A stretch of DNA of 64,000 bases from Cololabis saira (lineage: Eukaryota; Chordata; Actinopteri; Beloniformes; Belonidae): positions 7,072,647 through 7,136,646 of the forward strand of contig NC_084597.1 in the NCBI RefSeq assembly GCF_033807715.1. Direction: 5' to 3'. Below the pieces are notes generated by a model. It had not been told where the DNA came from, did not search any database, and saw only the letters and a list, made by a program, of their open reading frames with translations. The first letter of the stretch is position 1; each line of letters starts with the position of its first letter. The position numbers were made by a program, and so were the translations under genes. Shown one piece after another: positions 19,730-62,202 of this stretch.

Positions 19730-20272
19730 GCATGCGCCAGCTGAAGTTGTGGCTACGCCACAGTTGGAGTCAATGAAATATTACAGCCCAGGCTGGTTAA
19801 ACGTGAAAGTGGGTGGTTTTGTTTTGAACGCGCACATCTGCAGTCAATGGAGGGGAAACAATTATCATTGTAGTTTTCAAGCCTCCCGTCCTCATACGAC
19901 CGACGTCATAGCGAGACGCCTCTGGAGAGAAGTGGCAGAGATTGTGGGTGAATCTGGTATGAGCTGCTTTTTGTGTGGTTGTGGTTGTTATTTTATCACG
20001 TCCGTGCTTCTCACAGGCCCCGAGCATGAACCCTGTTCAAATATAATTAAATGTTAAGTAATGATGAATATTAAGAGCACATCTGGATTGCTTTTCTGCA
20101 GCAGTTTCTGATCAATTCAGAGGCTCCTTTCTGTCTCTGATTTTGACAGTCTTTTATAGTATTTAACATTTAAGAAGACATAGCCGGGTAGATCTGCCTG
20201 ATTAAATTGAAAACACAAATTATGGAGGCAAGATGGAGGAAGAACAGAGAGCAGGAGCAGAAGAGGGTCGGG
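19730..20272. other. Intergenic, no gene recognised
   Basis: One 115-codon open frame (19710-20057) overlaps the MITE end and has no recognisable motif, so it is not called. Nothing else seen. Confidence 0.35.
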
Positions 20273-20280
20273 ATCATCAG

Positions 20281-21029
20281 CAGTACTCGAGTTGTAAAAA
20301 AAAATCAGGGGGGATGGAGGATTTTATCATATGGGGACAGATAATTTGTGCTGATTACAAATAATATAATATATTACAAATAATAGCAGTGACCAAAACA
20401 CCTGCAGAAATACTGCAGGAATGACATAGCAGCAGTTAAATGCAGCCTTCTGTAAGCTTTAAATATCCACTGGGCTTACATCAAATACATCAAAACACAA
20501 CAATAAAAAACACTTTTCTGAACTTATCAATATGACCCTGTCCTTCACAGGATAAGTAACATGGATCACTGCAAAAACTCACAATCTTAACAAGAATATT
20601 TGTCTTATTTCTACTTAAAATGTCTCATTTTAGTAAAAGAAAATCTCATTACACTTAAATCAAGAATCATCACTGGAAAAAACAACAATTTTCACCTGTT
20701 TCAAGTAGATTTTCACTTGAAATAAGTAGAAAAATCTGCCAGTGGAACAAGGTTTTTTTGCTTGTAATAAGAAGATAAATCTTGTTCCACTGGCAGATTT
20801 TCCTACTTATTTCAAGGGAAAATTTACTTGAAACAGGTGAAAATTGTCAAATAAGTTATTTTTCTGGTGATGACTCTAAATGTTGAAATAGCAGTAAAAC
20901 CACATTCATTGATGAAATGACATAAGGGATGGAAAGGGGGATGGCAGTTTTACAGGGGGGATGATTTGGACCGTTTTTATTTCATGAGGGGATGCCATCC
21001 CCCCTCATCCCCCCTCAACTCCAGTACTG
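20281..21029. mobile_element. hAT-like MITE (CAGTACTCGAGTTG ends), copy 2
   Basis: Same ends as the 15351 copy, with exact 8-bp duplications ATCATCAG at 20273-20280 and 21030-21037. Very similar to copy 1 along its length, including the nested foldback, so it was copied after that nesting. Confidence 0.88.
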
Positions 21030-21037
21030 ATCATCAG

Positions 21038-21583
21038 TATCTACGACCGAGACTTGTAGTTAAGACCTCCTAAACCGAGACCAAGACCAGAGAGAATCAA
21101 GACCAGGACTAGTTCAGCTAAAGACCGAGACCAAACCTGGTAATATCCTGATCCTGCGTGATTGTATTCCATCATCCTGGTTCAGCTAGTTTCCATATGA
21201 GCTTGTTTTCAACTGCAGCTCAATAACACAAAGAAGTGGATGATGATGTTGAACTCACTAGAAATGTTTCCATCCATCAGCTGAGATCAGATATGTGTGG
21301 CGACTGCACTACCGCTATTTCTACACTATTGGAGGATTGACTCCAGTGCTTTTAAGGATTGACACGACTACTAACTAGTCCCAAAGTCCTCTAGCAGAAT
21401 AACCAGCTCCAACACCCCCCTCCCCCTCAGAAAAGTCATGAATAGTAAATGTTACTGATTTAAATTGGACTGAATTTGGAGATGAAACCTGAATTTTACA
21501 TATTAAAGATTGAAATTACATTATTTACCATTATAGTAATCAGATTACACCGTATATCAGCCTCACTGTAATGGACCTGATGC
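21038..21583. other. Intergenic, degenerate GAGACC repeats
   Basis: 21050-21140 holds loosely repeated ACCGAGACCAAGACC-type words; the rest is unclassified. Confidence 0.35.
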
Positions 21584-21586
21584 TTA

Positions 21587-22266
21587 GGCCACGTTTACAC
21601 GTAGCCGGGTATTTACAAAAACGGATATTTTCCCCTCTACGTTTTCAAAAATATCCTCGTTTACACGGACCCGCATGAAAACGCTGTTAACGTCATGCCA
21701 GCCAATCAGAATCCTGGAAAAAACATCAACAAATGACACGTGTAACTTCCAATTAAGGCTGATTTGTGGTTCCGCGTTACACCAACGCAGAGCCTACGGC
21801 GTAGGGTACGCGGCGACGCACACCGTACGGCGCGCATCGCAGCGTACCCTACGCCGTAGGCTCTGCGTCGATTTAACGCGGAACCATAATTCAGGCTTTA
21901 CTTCCAAGACGGAACGAGAGTCTTTCGTTTGGAGTGACAGAGAAGTGGAGTTACTTTTAAGTGTGACTTTAGAATATAAAACAGGTAAAATACAAGGAAA
22001 TATTGACGGTGGCCAAACTAATTGTAAACACAGGTCGCACACATGACGCTGGTGACTTTTCTGTTGCATAATGTGACGTTCTGAAGCCTAAATCTCCGTT
22101 TTCCTCTGTTTAGACGCAAACGTGAAAACAGAGTTTTTAAAAATCTCCACTTTGGCCGGGGTTTTCAGAAATGATCGTTTTTGGTGACTTTGAGCTTCGT
22201 TTTCGTGTAAGCGAACGGCCAAAACGCATGAAAACGCCTCAGTTTTTGCTCCGTGTAAACGGGGCC
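21587..22266. mobile_element. PIF/Harbinger-like MITE with TTA target duplication
   Basis: Ends GGCCACGTTTACACGTAGCC and GCTCCGTGTAAACGGGGCC, flanked by TTA on both sides (21584-21586, 22267-22269). The 3-bp TWA duplication is typical of Harbinger elements. It contains the TACGGCGTAGG palindromic module at 21757-21898. Confidence 0.78.
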
Positions 22267-22269
22267 TTA

Positions 22270-23310
22270 ATCAATCGCAATGATATGCAAATATTATCCA
22301 TATATTTATTCAAACAAGGTCGTTATAAACACAAAACTAATTAAATATAGACACATGCATATGCAACAAAACATTAAATCAGTTTACAAAACTGTACTTT
22401 AACAAGAGGAAGAACTGCTGATACCAGATTCTGTCCCCGCGGTGCAACGGACTCTCAATTATCTGAGTCCGAGACCTGGAGAGACCTGGAGACCCAAGAC
22501 CGAGACAAGACCAGAACCAAAGACTGTGGAGAGCGAACCACTAGAACCACTAGAACCACTAGAACCAGTATTTCGGTGGTGTCCAGAGACAGTTTCTTCT
22601 GCACAGGTTGGTTCCGTCCCCCAGATATCAAAGTCCAATCCACTGGAACCTTTGCACTGAAGAGGAAAACAAACGGGGACGAGCAGATTTACGTCAGCTC
22701 AACAAAAAGGTTGGGAACTACCTTACAAAATAAAAATTTGCCCTCGCCACATGAGGTTGGGTTTGTAGTAAAACCCAGAGGACCAAGAACGCATGAATAT
22801 AACCTCAGATTTATCCTGAAGATGACTTAAATTCCTAAATATTTTCTTTTAACTCCTTCCAAACCAAACTGAAGTTAAAAAAGAAAAAGGCCCACAGATG
22901 ATTTCTGATGCACAATTACCAAAATGTATTTGTTTTTCCATTTTAACCCCGACTGATGATGATCCAGTTATCAGGAGGGCTGGAAATGAGAAGGCTGAGG
23001 AAGGACTGTGAAGATTTCCATCCTCAAAGTCCTGGTTGTATAAGGAAGTTGGCGCCATGTTCTCATTCTTGTCACAAGCAAAGTAGGGCTTGTATAAAAA
23101 GTCCCTCCGGGAACCCCGAGTCCTTCAGCTGGAATCACAAGAACAGAGTTGAAAGTTAGTTTAACCAAAACCTCGAGGAGCAACTGCAAAAGTGCTGCTT
23201 AATTTTTACAAAGACCATAAGATCATTTTCAGTAAAAGCAAGATTGAACTATGGAAACGATGAAATAAGTGGAACAATGTTGTGCTTCTTTCTACCCTCT
23301 TTCTCCATTG
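22270..23310. other. Intergenic, no gene recognised
   Basis: Contains short CCACTAGAA repeats near 22540-22570 and GAGACC-type words near 22470-22510. No credible exon. Confidence 0.35.
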
Positions 23311-23318
23311 ACCTAGAC

Positions 23319-23865
23319 CAGAGGTCGGCAAGCCGCGGCTCTAGAGCCGCATGCAGCTCTTGAGCGCCACCCTAGTGGCTCCTGGAGCTTTTTAGAAAAT
23401 GTTTGACCTTTTTTTTCCTTTTTTTCTTTTTTTCTTTCTTTTTTCCTTTTTCTTCTTTTTTTTTTGTTTTTTTCTTCCTTTTTCCTCGACTTTTTTCTCG
23501 AAATTTTGACTTTTTTCTCGACATTTTGACTTTTTTCTTGACATTTAGATTTTTTTCTCAACATTTCAACTTTTTTGTCAAGATTGTATCACAACATTAA
23601 TCTTGACATTTCGACTTTTTTCTCGAAATTTTGACTTTTTTCTTGAAATTTTGACTTTTTTCTCGAAATTTTGACTTTTTTCTCGAAGTGCATAATGAAA
23701 AAACAATCTTCCCCCAGTTATAACTAATATAGAAACATGCAGCATGTGTTGCCTTCATTCTAAGGCTTATACAAGACTTTTCATTTTTTGCGGCTCCAGA
23801 CATATTTGTTTTTTGTGTTTTTGGTCCAATATGGCTCTTTCAACATTTTGGGTTGCCGACCCCTG
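23319..23865. mobile_element. hAT MITE (CAGGGGTCGGCAACC ends), copy 1
   Basis: Ends CAGAGGTCGGCAAGCC and GGGTTGCCGACCCCTG, exact 8-bp duplications ACCTAGAC (23311-23318, 23866-23873). The middle is a tandem array of TTTTTTCTCGAAATTTTGAC-type units. A larger, reversed copy lies at 52821. Confidence 0.9.
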
Positions 23866-23879
23866 ACCTAGACGTAGCG

Positions 23880-24350
23880 CAGGGCACCGATTAAAAATCT
23901 CTTTTACAAGAGAATCCTGGCCAAGACCAGCAGCATCACAAACACAAAGTTGCACAAACAAACAATATCAAAACAGTTAAAAACAAATCAGAAATACAGA
24001 CCACAGACAAAATCAGCAGTCAAAGCATCTACAGCCGGTTGTACTTGCTTCCAAGTCTTTCAGAAGAACCTCAAAAGCATCAAGTGACACCAGATTATTC
24101 AATTTTAAAATGTTCTGCAACTCATTCCAAGCAGAGGGGGCAGCAGAGCTGGAAGCCCTGCTACCTTGTCCAGTGCGGACCCTTGGTACAGTCAATAAAA
24201 ATAAGTCCTGCGACTGAAGATTCTGCCTCCCAGTGCTTTTTTGAGAGAGATACCTCCCCAAATAAGGTGGAAGCAGGCAAAGAATGGCCTTAGAAAAACA
24301 AAAACAACTAGAAAATTTCAGGAAATTTTGATATGGGCATGCCCTACCGC
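23880..24350 (-). mobile_element. LINE fragment, C-terminal end of ORF2
   Basis: The minus strand encodes VPRVRTGQGSRA, SAPSAWNELQ and LVSLDAFEVLLKDLE, the pattern at the C-terminus of many fish LINE polyproteins (PRxRT...SAPxxWNxLP). Family not assigned. Confidence 0.55.
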
Positions 24351-24469
24351 CCATTCGTCCCCTCTCGCTGCTTTGGTTTGGGGCTGTAGTGTTTGTGTTT
24401 GGGGTGGTTCTATGTCAGTTTGAGTTGTTTTTACGCTTGTATTTCATTCATTCCTGTGCTCCCAATAGT

Positions 24470-25340
24470 TATTAATGGGGCGCGCTTTTTGGCATCTAGC
24501 TTTGCCACGGTAACGCTTTTGACTGAGAATAGTAATGCCCATCGAGGCAACATGGAGACGCATCTAACGATGTATGCCATGCATGGGTGCATGTTCCGGT
24601 TCAGGCTATGTTAACGGATAGGTTTTTTTCCACCATGGTAAAAAACCCATCTGAATGAATGGGGCCATTTGGCATGGATTTTACATTAAACTTTCCTTAA
24701 ATCCCAGCTTCATGAAATTTGAGTATGTTGAAGTCCACAGCGTGCCGAGTCGGGAAACATTTGTACGATGTCTCTACGATAACCTGTTGCCTAGCAACAA
24801 GCGTCCAAATTCAAACAGAAATTTAAAAAAAATGAAAGGTCAATATCGCAAAAACTGTAATAATTAGCATAATGAGGTTGTAGAGTCCGTTATTGCCAAT
24901 CGGGCCGAGTGTTTGAAAGTTTGAACGATGTCTCTACGATAAAGTTCGGCCGAGCAATAAGCGTGAGAATTTTCGCCTTTTTTTTTGCTTTTTGGAACCT
25001 AGCGTTGCCACAGTAACCCCTATTATGGAGAAAAGTAATGCCCAGCGAGGCATGATGGAGACGCATCCAACGATGTATGGCATGCATGGGTGCACGTTGC
25101 GGTTCGGGCCGCATTAACGGACGAAAAAAAGTGCGACTCTATACCGAGTCACATGACACCACCCACGACTCTTTATGTCAAACCATTCAAAAGTTATGGC
25201 AGAGAAAAGTATTTTAGGTATTCTAGGCCACGCCCATTAATGCAAACCATGAAATATCAAATTTATCGCCAGGCCTGGCTTGCATGTGAAATTTGGTGAC
25301 TTTTGGAGAACTATCAAATATGGACCAATCAGATGAAGGG
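24470..25340. mobile_element. Fragments of the GCTGCAAGCAGC family
   Basis: Words shared with the 2051 and 56322 copies (CTTTTTGGCATCTAG, CCACGGTAACGCTTTTGA, CGCCAGGCCTGGCTTGCATG). Parts are duplicated in tandem (24480 and 24985), so the copy is rearranged. Confidence 0.6.
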
Positions 25341-26460
25341 GACGCGCAAAATAGTCAACCTAAAAGAAAGAATTATTAGCTACAATCAATAAAACATTTC
25401 CGAATAAAAAGGCTATATCAGAATAGAGATTAAGAGGTAAAAAACTAAGCTAAAATACATAAACACACAGGTTAAGATAAGCTCAACAACAGACAATTGC
25501 TACAAACGAAAACAGAAACAACATGAAGCAGCAACAGTAACATCAGCATTAATAACACAAGACACAGTAACATTAACATTAATAACACAAGACACAGTAA
25601 CACACTAACAGGCCAAAAACAAACAAGACAAAAGAACTAAACACAGAATAAAAAGCCATGCACAAAAAGCAACATTATAACTAGACAAACTAAGAGGCAA
25701 CATGACAGGTGACATCAGACAAACACCGACAGGCGAGAAATCAAATCTGAAATTTAATAATGAATAAATATATATGGGATGATGAAACTGGAATATACTA
25801 TCCTGGTCACCTACCGCGACAACTGGAGAGTGACTGAAGACATAATAATAAGTGCTGGGCCACTCTCATCTTGGCCTCCACCTTCAGATCACACCACTTC
25901 TTTTTTATTTCTGCCACAGATCTGTCCGTGGCACCCACGGCCATTACAGCAGCAACGACGTGCTGCCACTCACTCGCTTTCTTTTTGTTAGTGATGCCGC
26001 TACTGTGACCACCAAATAATGTGGTTTTCCTGCCTCCACCTCATCCACAACATCTCGGTCTCTGAAATTTAGTGGCACGGTGGCTCGACACGTCTCATTC
26101 ATCCTGACGCACAGCAGAAACAGACTTCAGACAAGCGCTGCGCATGCTCAGCAGGCTCATTCATATGCAAATACAGTCATGAAGTACTTTGCATTCACCA
26201 TTCATGGTATGAAGTGGGCGTGTAGAGGGCGGGATATGAGGCAAATTCATGTGCGCAACCTTCCAGGTGGACTATGATTTATAAAGGGAACATTGCGTGC
26301 AGATGTGCGTGCACATGGTTTTATAAATCAGGATTTTTTTGTGTCCCGGCACAGTTCATCCAAGTGAGGGCTGCCTGCGGATGACTCCAATATGCCACGA
26401 TTTCTGCACATTTATGCCCATCTTGGCAGCCCCACATAGTGGCTGTGAGGGAGGTGTGTT
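25341..26460. other. Intergenic, no gene recognised
   Basis: Holds a short tandem of ACACAGTAACATTAAC-type words (25535-25605) and, near 26060-26340, sequence ending in a TATAAATCAGGA word similar to the start of the window. No exon seen. Confidence 0.35.
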
Positions 26461-26845
26461 ACAACCAAAAACATAATAACGGCCAATAACGTAATAACTG
26501 CCAATAATGTAATAATTTTGGCCATTTCAAATGTAATAAAGCCAATAGTGTAATAATGTGCCAATAATGTAATAAAACTTTTGAGTCAATAATGTAATAA
26601 CTTTTTGCCGATAATGTAATAATTTTTTAATCATTTTTTAATACCAGGCCAATAATGTAATAACCAGCCAATAATGTAATGCCTTATTACATTATCGGCA
26701 AAAAGTTGTTACGTTATTGGCTCAAAAGTTTTATTACATTATTGGCACATTATTACACTATTGGCCTTATTACATTTGAAATGGCCAAAATGATTACGTT
26801 ATTGGCAGTTATTACGTTATTGGCCATTATTACGTTTTTGGTTGT
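26461..26845. mobile_element. Full-length foldback element built from GGCCAATAACGTAATAA words
   Basis: ACAACCAAAAACATAATAAC at the left is mirrored by TTATTACGTTTTTGGTTGT at the right, and most of the 385 bp pairs with itself. Each arm is made of short repeats of CCAATAATGTAATAA. No coding; target duplication unclear. Confidence 0.75.
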
Positions 26846-27101
26846 GCTTTGTTGGAGCAAGTGGCATCAGGGGCCTGTACTACGAAGCAAGTTCAACATA
26901 TCCAGGATATCTTTTCCTTATCCAGATTCACTAAGCGGGACAATTGCAATCACGCTAAGCGGTCACACGACGGTGGTTATCAACTCGGTAGATCGACCCA
27001 GGTTTCTCCAATCTGGATATGAGCGCGTGCACATAAAAGGGCGGTGTTTTCAGCGCATGACCAATCGCAAGCATGGAGAAGTCCGCTGTCAGAGCCGCTT
27101 A

Positions 27102-27235
27102 TTTCAGTAGCGAAGAGCAAACAATAATTTTACGGAAATATGATGAGTATAGGCATATAATACAGGCAAAAAGCAACACAGTTGCAGCTGCAAAATGCAG
27201 GAAAGACAGCTAGCAAAAGATCGCTGACTGTATAA
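27102..27235 (+). pseudogene. Harbinger Myb-like DNA-binding protein remnant
   Basis: Reads FSSEEQTIILRKYDEYRHI, then KSNTVAAAKCRKDS, a stop, and QKIADCINA. This matches the trihelix/Myb-like protein that Harbinger elements carry beside the transposase (typically KSNT..AAK..W..IA). The Trp codon has become TAG. Non-functional. Confidence 0.7.
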
Positions 27236-27254
27236 ATGCGTAAATTCATAGGGA

Positions 27255-27444
27255 TATAAACATATATTTGAATATTCTGGGAATCTTAATCTTAAACTGT
27301 AAACCATGATCAGCAATATTAAAATAATAAAAGGCTTGCAATATTTCAGTTGATTTGTAATGAATCCAGAATGTATGACATTTTTTTGTTTTTGTGTTTG
27401 CATTACAGAAAATCACAATATTCTAATTTTCTGAGACAGTCCTG
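27255..27444. mobile_element. Tc1/mariner MITE, half copy
   Basis: Right half of the family complete at 32669, ending TTCTGAGACAGTCCTG before TA. Lies inside the Harbinger element. Confidence 0.75.
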
Positions 27445-27779
27445 TATATATTGGTTCTATAACTATTGTTGTTGACCGATAACTTGTGCTGATGCTGTAC
27501 CAAAGAATTGGGTTTTTTTATTTATTTTATTTAATTTTTTATTTTTTCAGGAGGGGGGTATTTAGTATTTTAAAGTGACTTCTCAGAATGTTCGAGGGAC
27601 GAAATTGAAAATCCCTTTTTTGCTATCCCCTTACAAATGCATCTTCTTTTTGATTTCTTCTTGATTTATTTATTTAATTGGTATTAGTTTTGGATTGACT
27701 GTACATCGGATTTTGGGTGATGATTTGTTTTATTTATTCATTGATTGATTTATTTTTTATTTTCTCCTCCACCTCTTTT

Positions 27780-27955
27780 TTCTTTTTTTCCTTTTTTCCT
27801 TTTTTTTTGATTTTTTTGGATCGTTCATACAGGTACTCATCAGGGAAAGCAAAGGGGTTTTGGTGGTCCCTGAATACGCGTTCTCTTCGGAGGGATCCTC
27901 TCACGATCCGCGCACCAAGCTCCACTGGATTCTCTTCGAAAGGGCATGCCATTTT
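27780..27955 (-). pseudogene. HARBI1-like transposase N-terminal remnant
   Basis: The minus strand encodes MACPFEENPVELGARIVRG, RRERVFRDHQNPFAFPDEY and LYER, the conserved start of Harbinger transposases, then breaks into a Lys-rich low-complexity tail at the (TTTTTC)-rich stretch. The catalytic DDE domain is absent. Confidence 0.75.
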
Positions 27956-28170
27956 CCAAGAGAGCTGATTGGTCAGTGGGTGGTGCTTTTACACCCGGCG
28001 ATCTGTATCTCGAACATAACCTGCTCCGGAGCAGGTTAGCGGTTCAGCATAAGTTACCATGGCGATGTACCCCGGTAAGAAGTAAACCACCGTCGTAGTC
28101 CTGAAAACCCAGGGTTAAACCTGAAGTTACCTCGCTAACCCCAAATCCCGCTTCGTAGTACAGGCCCCAG

Positions 28171-29407
28171 GTGTACCTGCTGGATTAAAAAAATAATCGA
28201 GTAAAATTGTAAAAGGTTTAGTTTGTAGAATTGTCAGAGGAATGCTGTGCGTGAGAGTTGAATGTAAGTCATTGATTTGTTGGTGATAATAATGTAAAAG
28301 CGCTTATTTGTTGGAGTTAAAGGGCCTTAACCACGTGCAGAAAGCTGTAGGATGTGAGTGGTCGTTGTGAGCACGTTGAAAGATATGTGGGTAGATTGGG
28401 CGACAGCGCCCTCTGCTGGTTGAAAAAGCTTACAGTGGAGCAAGTTTTCAGCCATGGTGGCATCATTCTACGGCCCCATCGTGCACAAATAACTGACAGA
28501 CTTTTAGCCAATTTGGTCTTTTGCAAGTGCAATGCAGCATAGGGCCCTGAAATAACAGAAAATATTCAACCCCGTTCATTGTTATGTTCATGTATTTATG
28601 TTTTTCCCTCTCCGTCAAACACATGCATACACACATACACACATACACACATACACACACACACACACACAAATACGGACACGGACAATATGATATAAAT
28701 ACAAGATGGGTGAGAAACTGCTGTGGTGCTAGTTATAGTGAAATATGCTATGGAAATATAATGTCAGTACTTTTGTACTTTTACTACTAATTTCAGTTGC
28801 ACTTTATCAAATTTTGTTTATTCTGTGAAGAAAAAGTCTAAAAGGAAGAATATTCTTGCAGAATATGAGTTCAATGTTAAATGATACTGGTTAATAGTGC
28901 AATGTCGGCAATAGTTTTCTTGTAAAGTTCAATGGCACTTGTTTTTTATCATTTGTCTTGATAAATAAATATAGATTTTAAAAGCATACATGATCTGTGT
29001 AAATTTAATATATTATTACTCTGTTGTTAAAATGACTCGAAAGGACTCGAAACTCAAAGTGTAGGACTTGCGACTCGACTTGGGACTTGTCAGTCTTGAC
29101 TTGGGACTTGACTCGGGACTTGAGGGCAAAGACTTGAGACTTACTTGTGACTAGCAAAACAATGACTTCCTCCCACCTCTGGTAAATACAACACAATATA
29201 AGAAAATAGAACATATTTTGGGAGGTATGAACAAGAGACATACACACAAACAATAAGGTAAACATAAATAAAATCAATGACAAAAACAGTAAGTCATTTT
29301 AAGGCAAATAGCATCGACATTTCAGAAAGAGATTAAAATAAAAGATACTTTGATTTATCAGCTAATCATTTTTTTGCAGTTTTTTTTGTAGAGACAAAAA
29401 AAAACGT
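28171..29407. other. Intergenic upstream of nop14, no gene recognised
   Basis: Contains a short (CA)n tract at about 28621-28672 and degenerate GACTTGGGACTTGACTCG words at 29030-29180. No exon seen. Confidence 0.4.
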
Positions 29408-29419
29408 TTGAAATCCTCT

Positions 29420-29612
<193 letters not shown>

Positions 29613-29638
29613 TTCTAAAACACAGTTTCTGGCTCCCG

Positions 29639-29673
29639 CCGCCAGGGGGCGCTGGCGGGCCCGGACCGGAAGT
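29639..29673 (+). promoter_or_regulatory. nop14: Putative nop14 promoter: CTCF-like and ETS sites
   Basis: CCGCCAGGGGGCGC (29639-29652) fits the CTCF core consensus. ACCGGAAGT (29665-29673) is a strong ETS/GABPA site, typical of housekeeping promoters close to the start site. Local GC is high in an A/T-rich neighbourhood. Motif match only. Confidence 0.5.
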
Positions 29674-29834
29674 TGCTTTACTGCTTGAACTCTAACCCCC
29701 GAGTCTGCACGCTGGAGAGTGGAGAGACGAGCAACGTGGATTGCAACAAAATTAAGATTTATTTCACGATTTGAGTCTCGGGGAGATTATATCTCAACAA
29801 ATGTATTAGTTCGGTTCCTCAACGCAGCTAAAAG
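29674..29834 (+). other. nop14: Probable nop14 non-coding first exon (5'UTR)
   Basis: Ends AAAAG before a strong GTAAGC donor at 29835. Lies downstream of the ETS site and 1.2 kb before the acceptor TTTGTCACAG that abuts the start codon. It holds a two-codon upstream ORF (ATG TAT TAG at 29801). The 5' boundary is a guess. Confidence 0.55.
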
Positions 29835-30000
29835 GTAAGCGTCTGTTGTGTTATTGTTGTCGTTTGTGTATGGTATATCATTGTTATTATTATTATTATT
29901 GTTATTTGGTGTAACAATGCTTCTTGGTAATACATCTTATATCACTAGAAAGCCTGTTTATTTCCCTTTTAAATGGCTCCACACTAGTAATGAACATGTT

Positions 30001-30830
30001 TAGTTTAGTTTAGTTTAGTTTATTTTCGGTCATGGCACAAAAAAATAAATAAAAAACAAAGAATAAAACTGACAACAAGAAAATGAATACACTGTTCAAA
30101 GAAAACATAACAAAAAAATTTCCAGTATACAAATAAACAAATAACATCTAGACCGAAAAAGGGGTAGGCTGAAGCAAAGCTTATTATTTGCCTACCCTCA
30201 AAAAGATTAATTAAAGTAATGAAATGCAAGCAAGAAGTAAGAGAAAAGACTGACAGTAAAACAAATTGCCTCCATGGGAATAACAAAAATCTCTCAAGAA
30301 ATTAAAAAAAATTTAAAATAAAGGTGCAGTCTACATGTTACCTTCATCCTTAAAAAATTCAAAGCAAATCACCAATTAAATAAATACCCAAATCAACATC
30401 AAGCCACTCATTAATTTAATATAAGGAAACCATCCTTCTTTTCAATGTTTTTTTAAATAAAGTTAAAGTTCTACATAATTTCAAATCCCTATCTAATTTA
30501 TTCCAAACATCCACCGCTGCCCCTGTAGCATCTCAGTTTAGTGTTGGTTCTGATTGTTGATTTCCTGTATCTCTCTCCCCTCTGAGGTTGGAATGGCTTT
30601 GTCTTAAATTGAACATATTTTGAATACAGTCTGGCAGCATGTTATTGTTGATTTTGAACATAATCTGTGCAGTTTTGAAATCCACCAGTTCATTGAATTT
30701 AAGCTCATTTGAATCTATAAATAATTGGTTGGTTGGGTGCTTGTATCCAACTTTGTTTATGAGTCGCATTGCTTTTTTTTGGAGTAAGAATATTGGTTTC
30801 GTGATTGTTTATGTTTTTATATTTATTAAC
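30001..30830 (-). mobile_element. L2-like LINE 3' fragment (nop14 5'UTR intron)
   Basis: The minus strand encodes INKVGYKHPTNQLFI and LVDFKTAQIMFKINNNMLP, aligning with the C-terminus of the element at 34181. It ends in a (TAAAC)n tail at 30001-30020. Confidence 0.78.
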
Positions 30831-31045
30831 TCTTAATGAAGTTTTTAATTGATACAGGTTATACATCCACTAAGTTTCTCTTATATTGTATTAAAAAGAT
30901 AAGTAATTTGATAAGTAACTAAACTTTTGTATCTGGACATTTCACTATTATAGCAGTTTAGATTTTAACACCAGCTGAGTACAATTGGATGTAAGACTAA
31001 AGTCTAAAGTCAGGGATTTTTCTCCCATCGTTCCGTTTGTCACAG

Positions 31046-62008
<30,963 letters not shown>

Positions 62009-62202
62009 GTACAGAGGAGAGAAGCTGCTCACACCTCAAACAAATACAATCCTGAGGAAATAAAAGAATATCATCAGTCTGTGTTTTCACCGCACAAGTG
62101 TACTCTTGTGTCTTACTACGCCTCAGTTAGCAGTTAATAAGTGGAGTGTTTAAAAAAAATATAAAAGTGATAACTTTCCCAAGGTTATAATGGACACGGC
62201 AG

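Larger units (their letters stand above)
26871..28167. mobile_element. PIF/Harbinger element with remains of both genes
   Basis: Ends GGGCCTGTACTACGAAGC and GCTTCGTAGTACAGGCCC, with 3-bp duplications CAG (26868-26870, 28168-28170). The plus strand near 27102-27235 encodes a Myb/SANT-like remnant; the minus strand near 27780-27955 encodes a HARBI1-type transposase start. A partial Tc1/mariner MITE (27255-27444) is inserted between them. Confidence 0.82.

Noticed and set aside
22442..22660. 72-codon frame with EPLEPLEPLEP repeats
   Set aside because: Short simple repeat of ACCACTAGA; no gene context.
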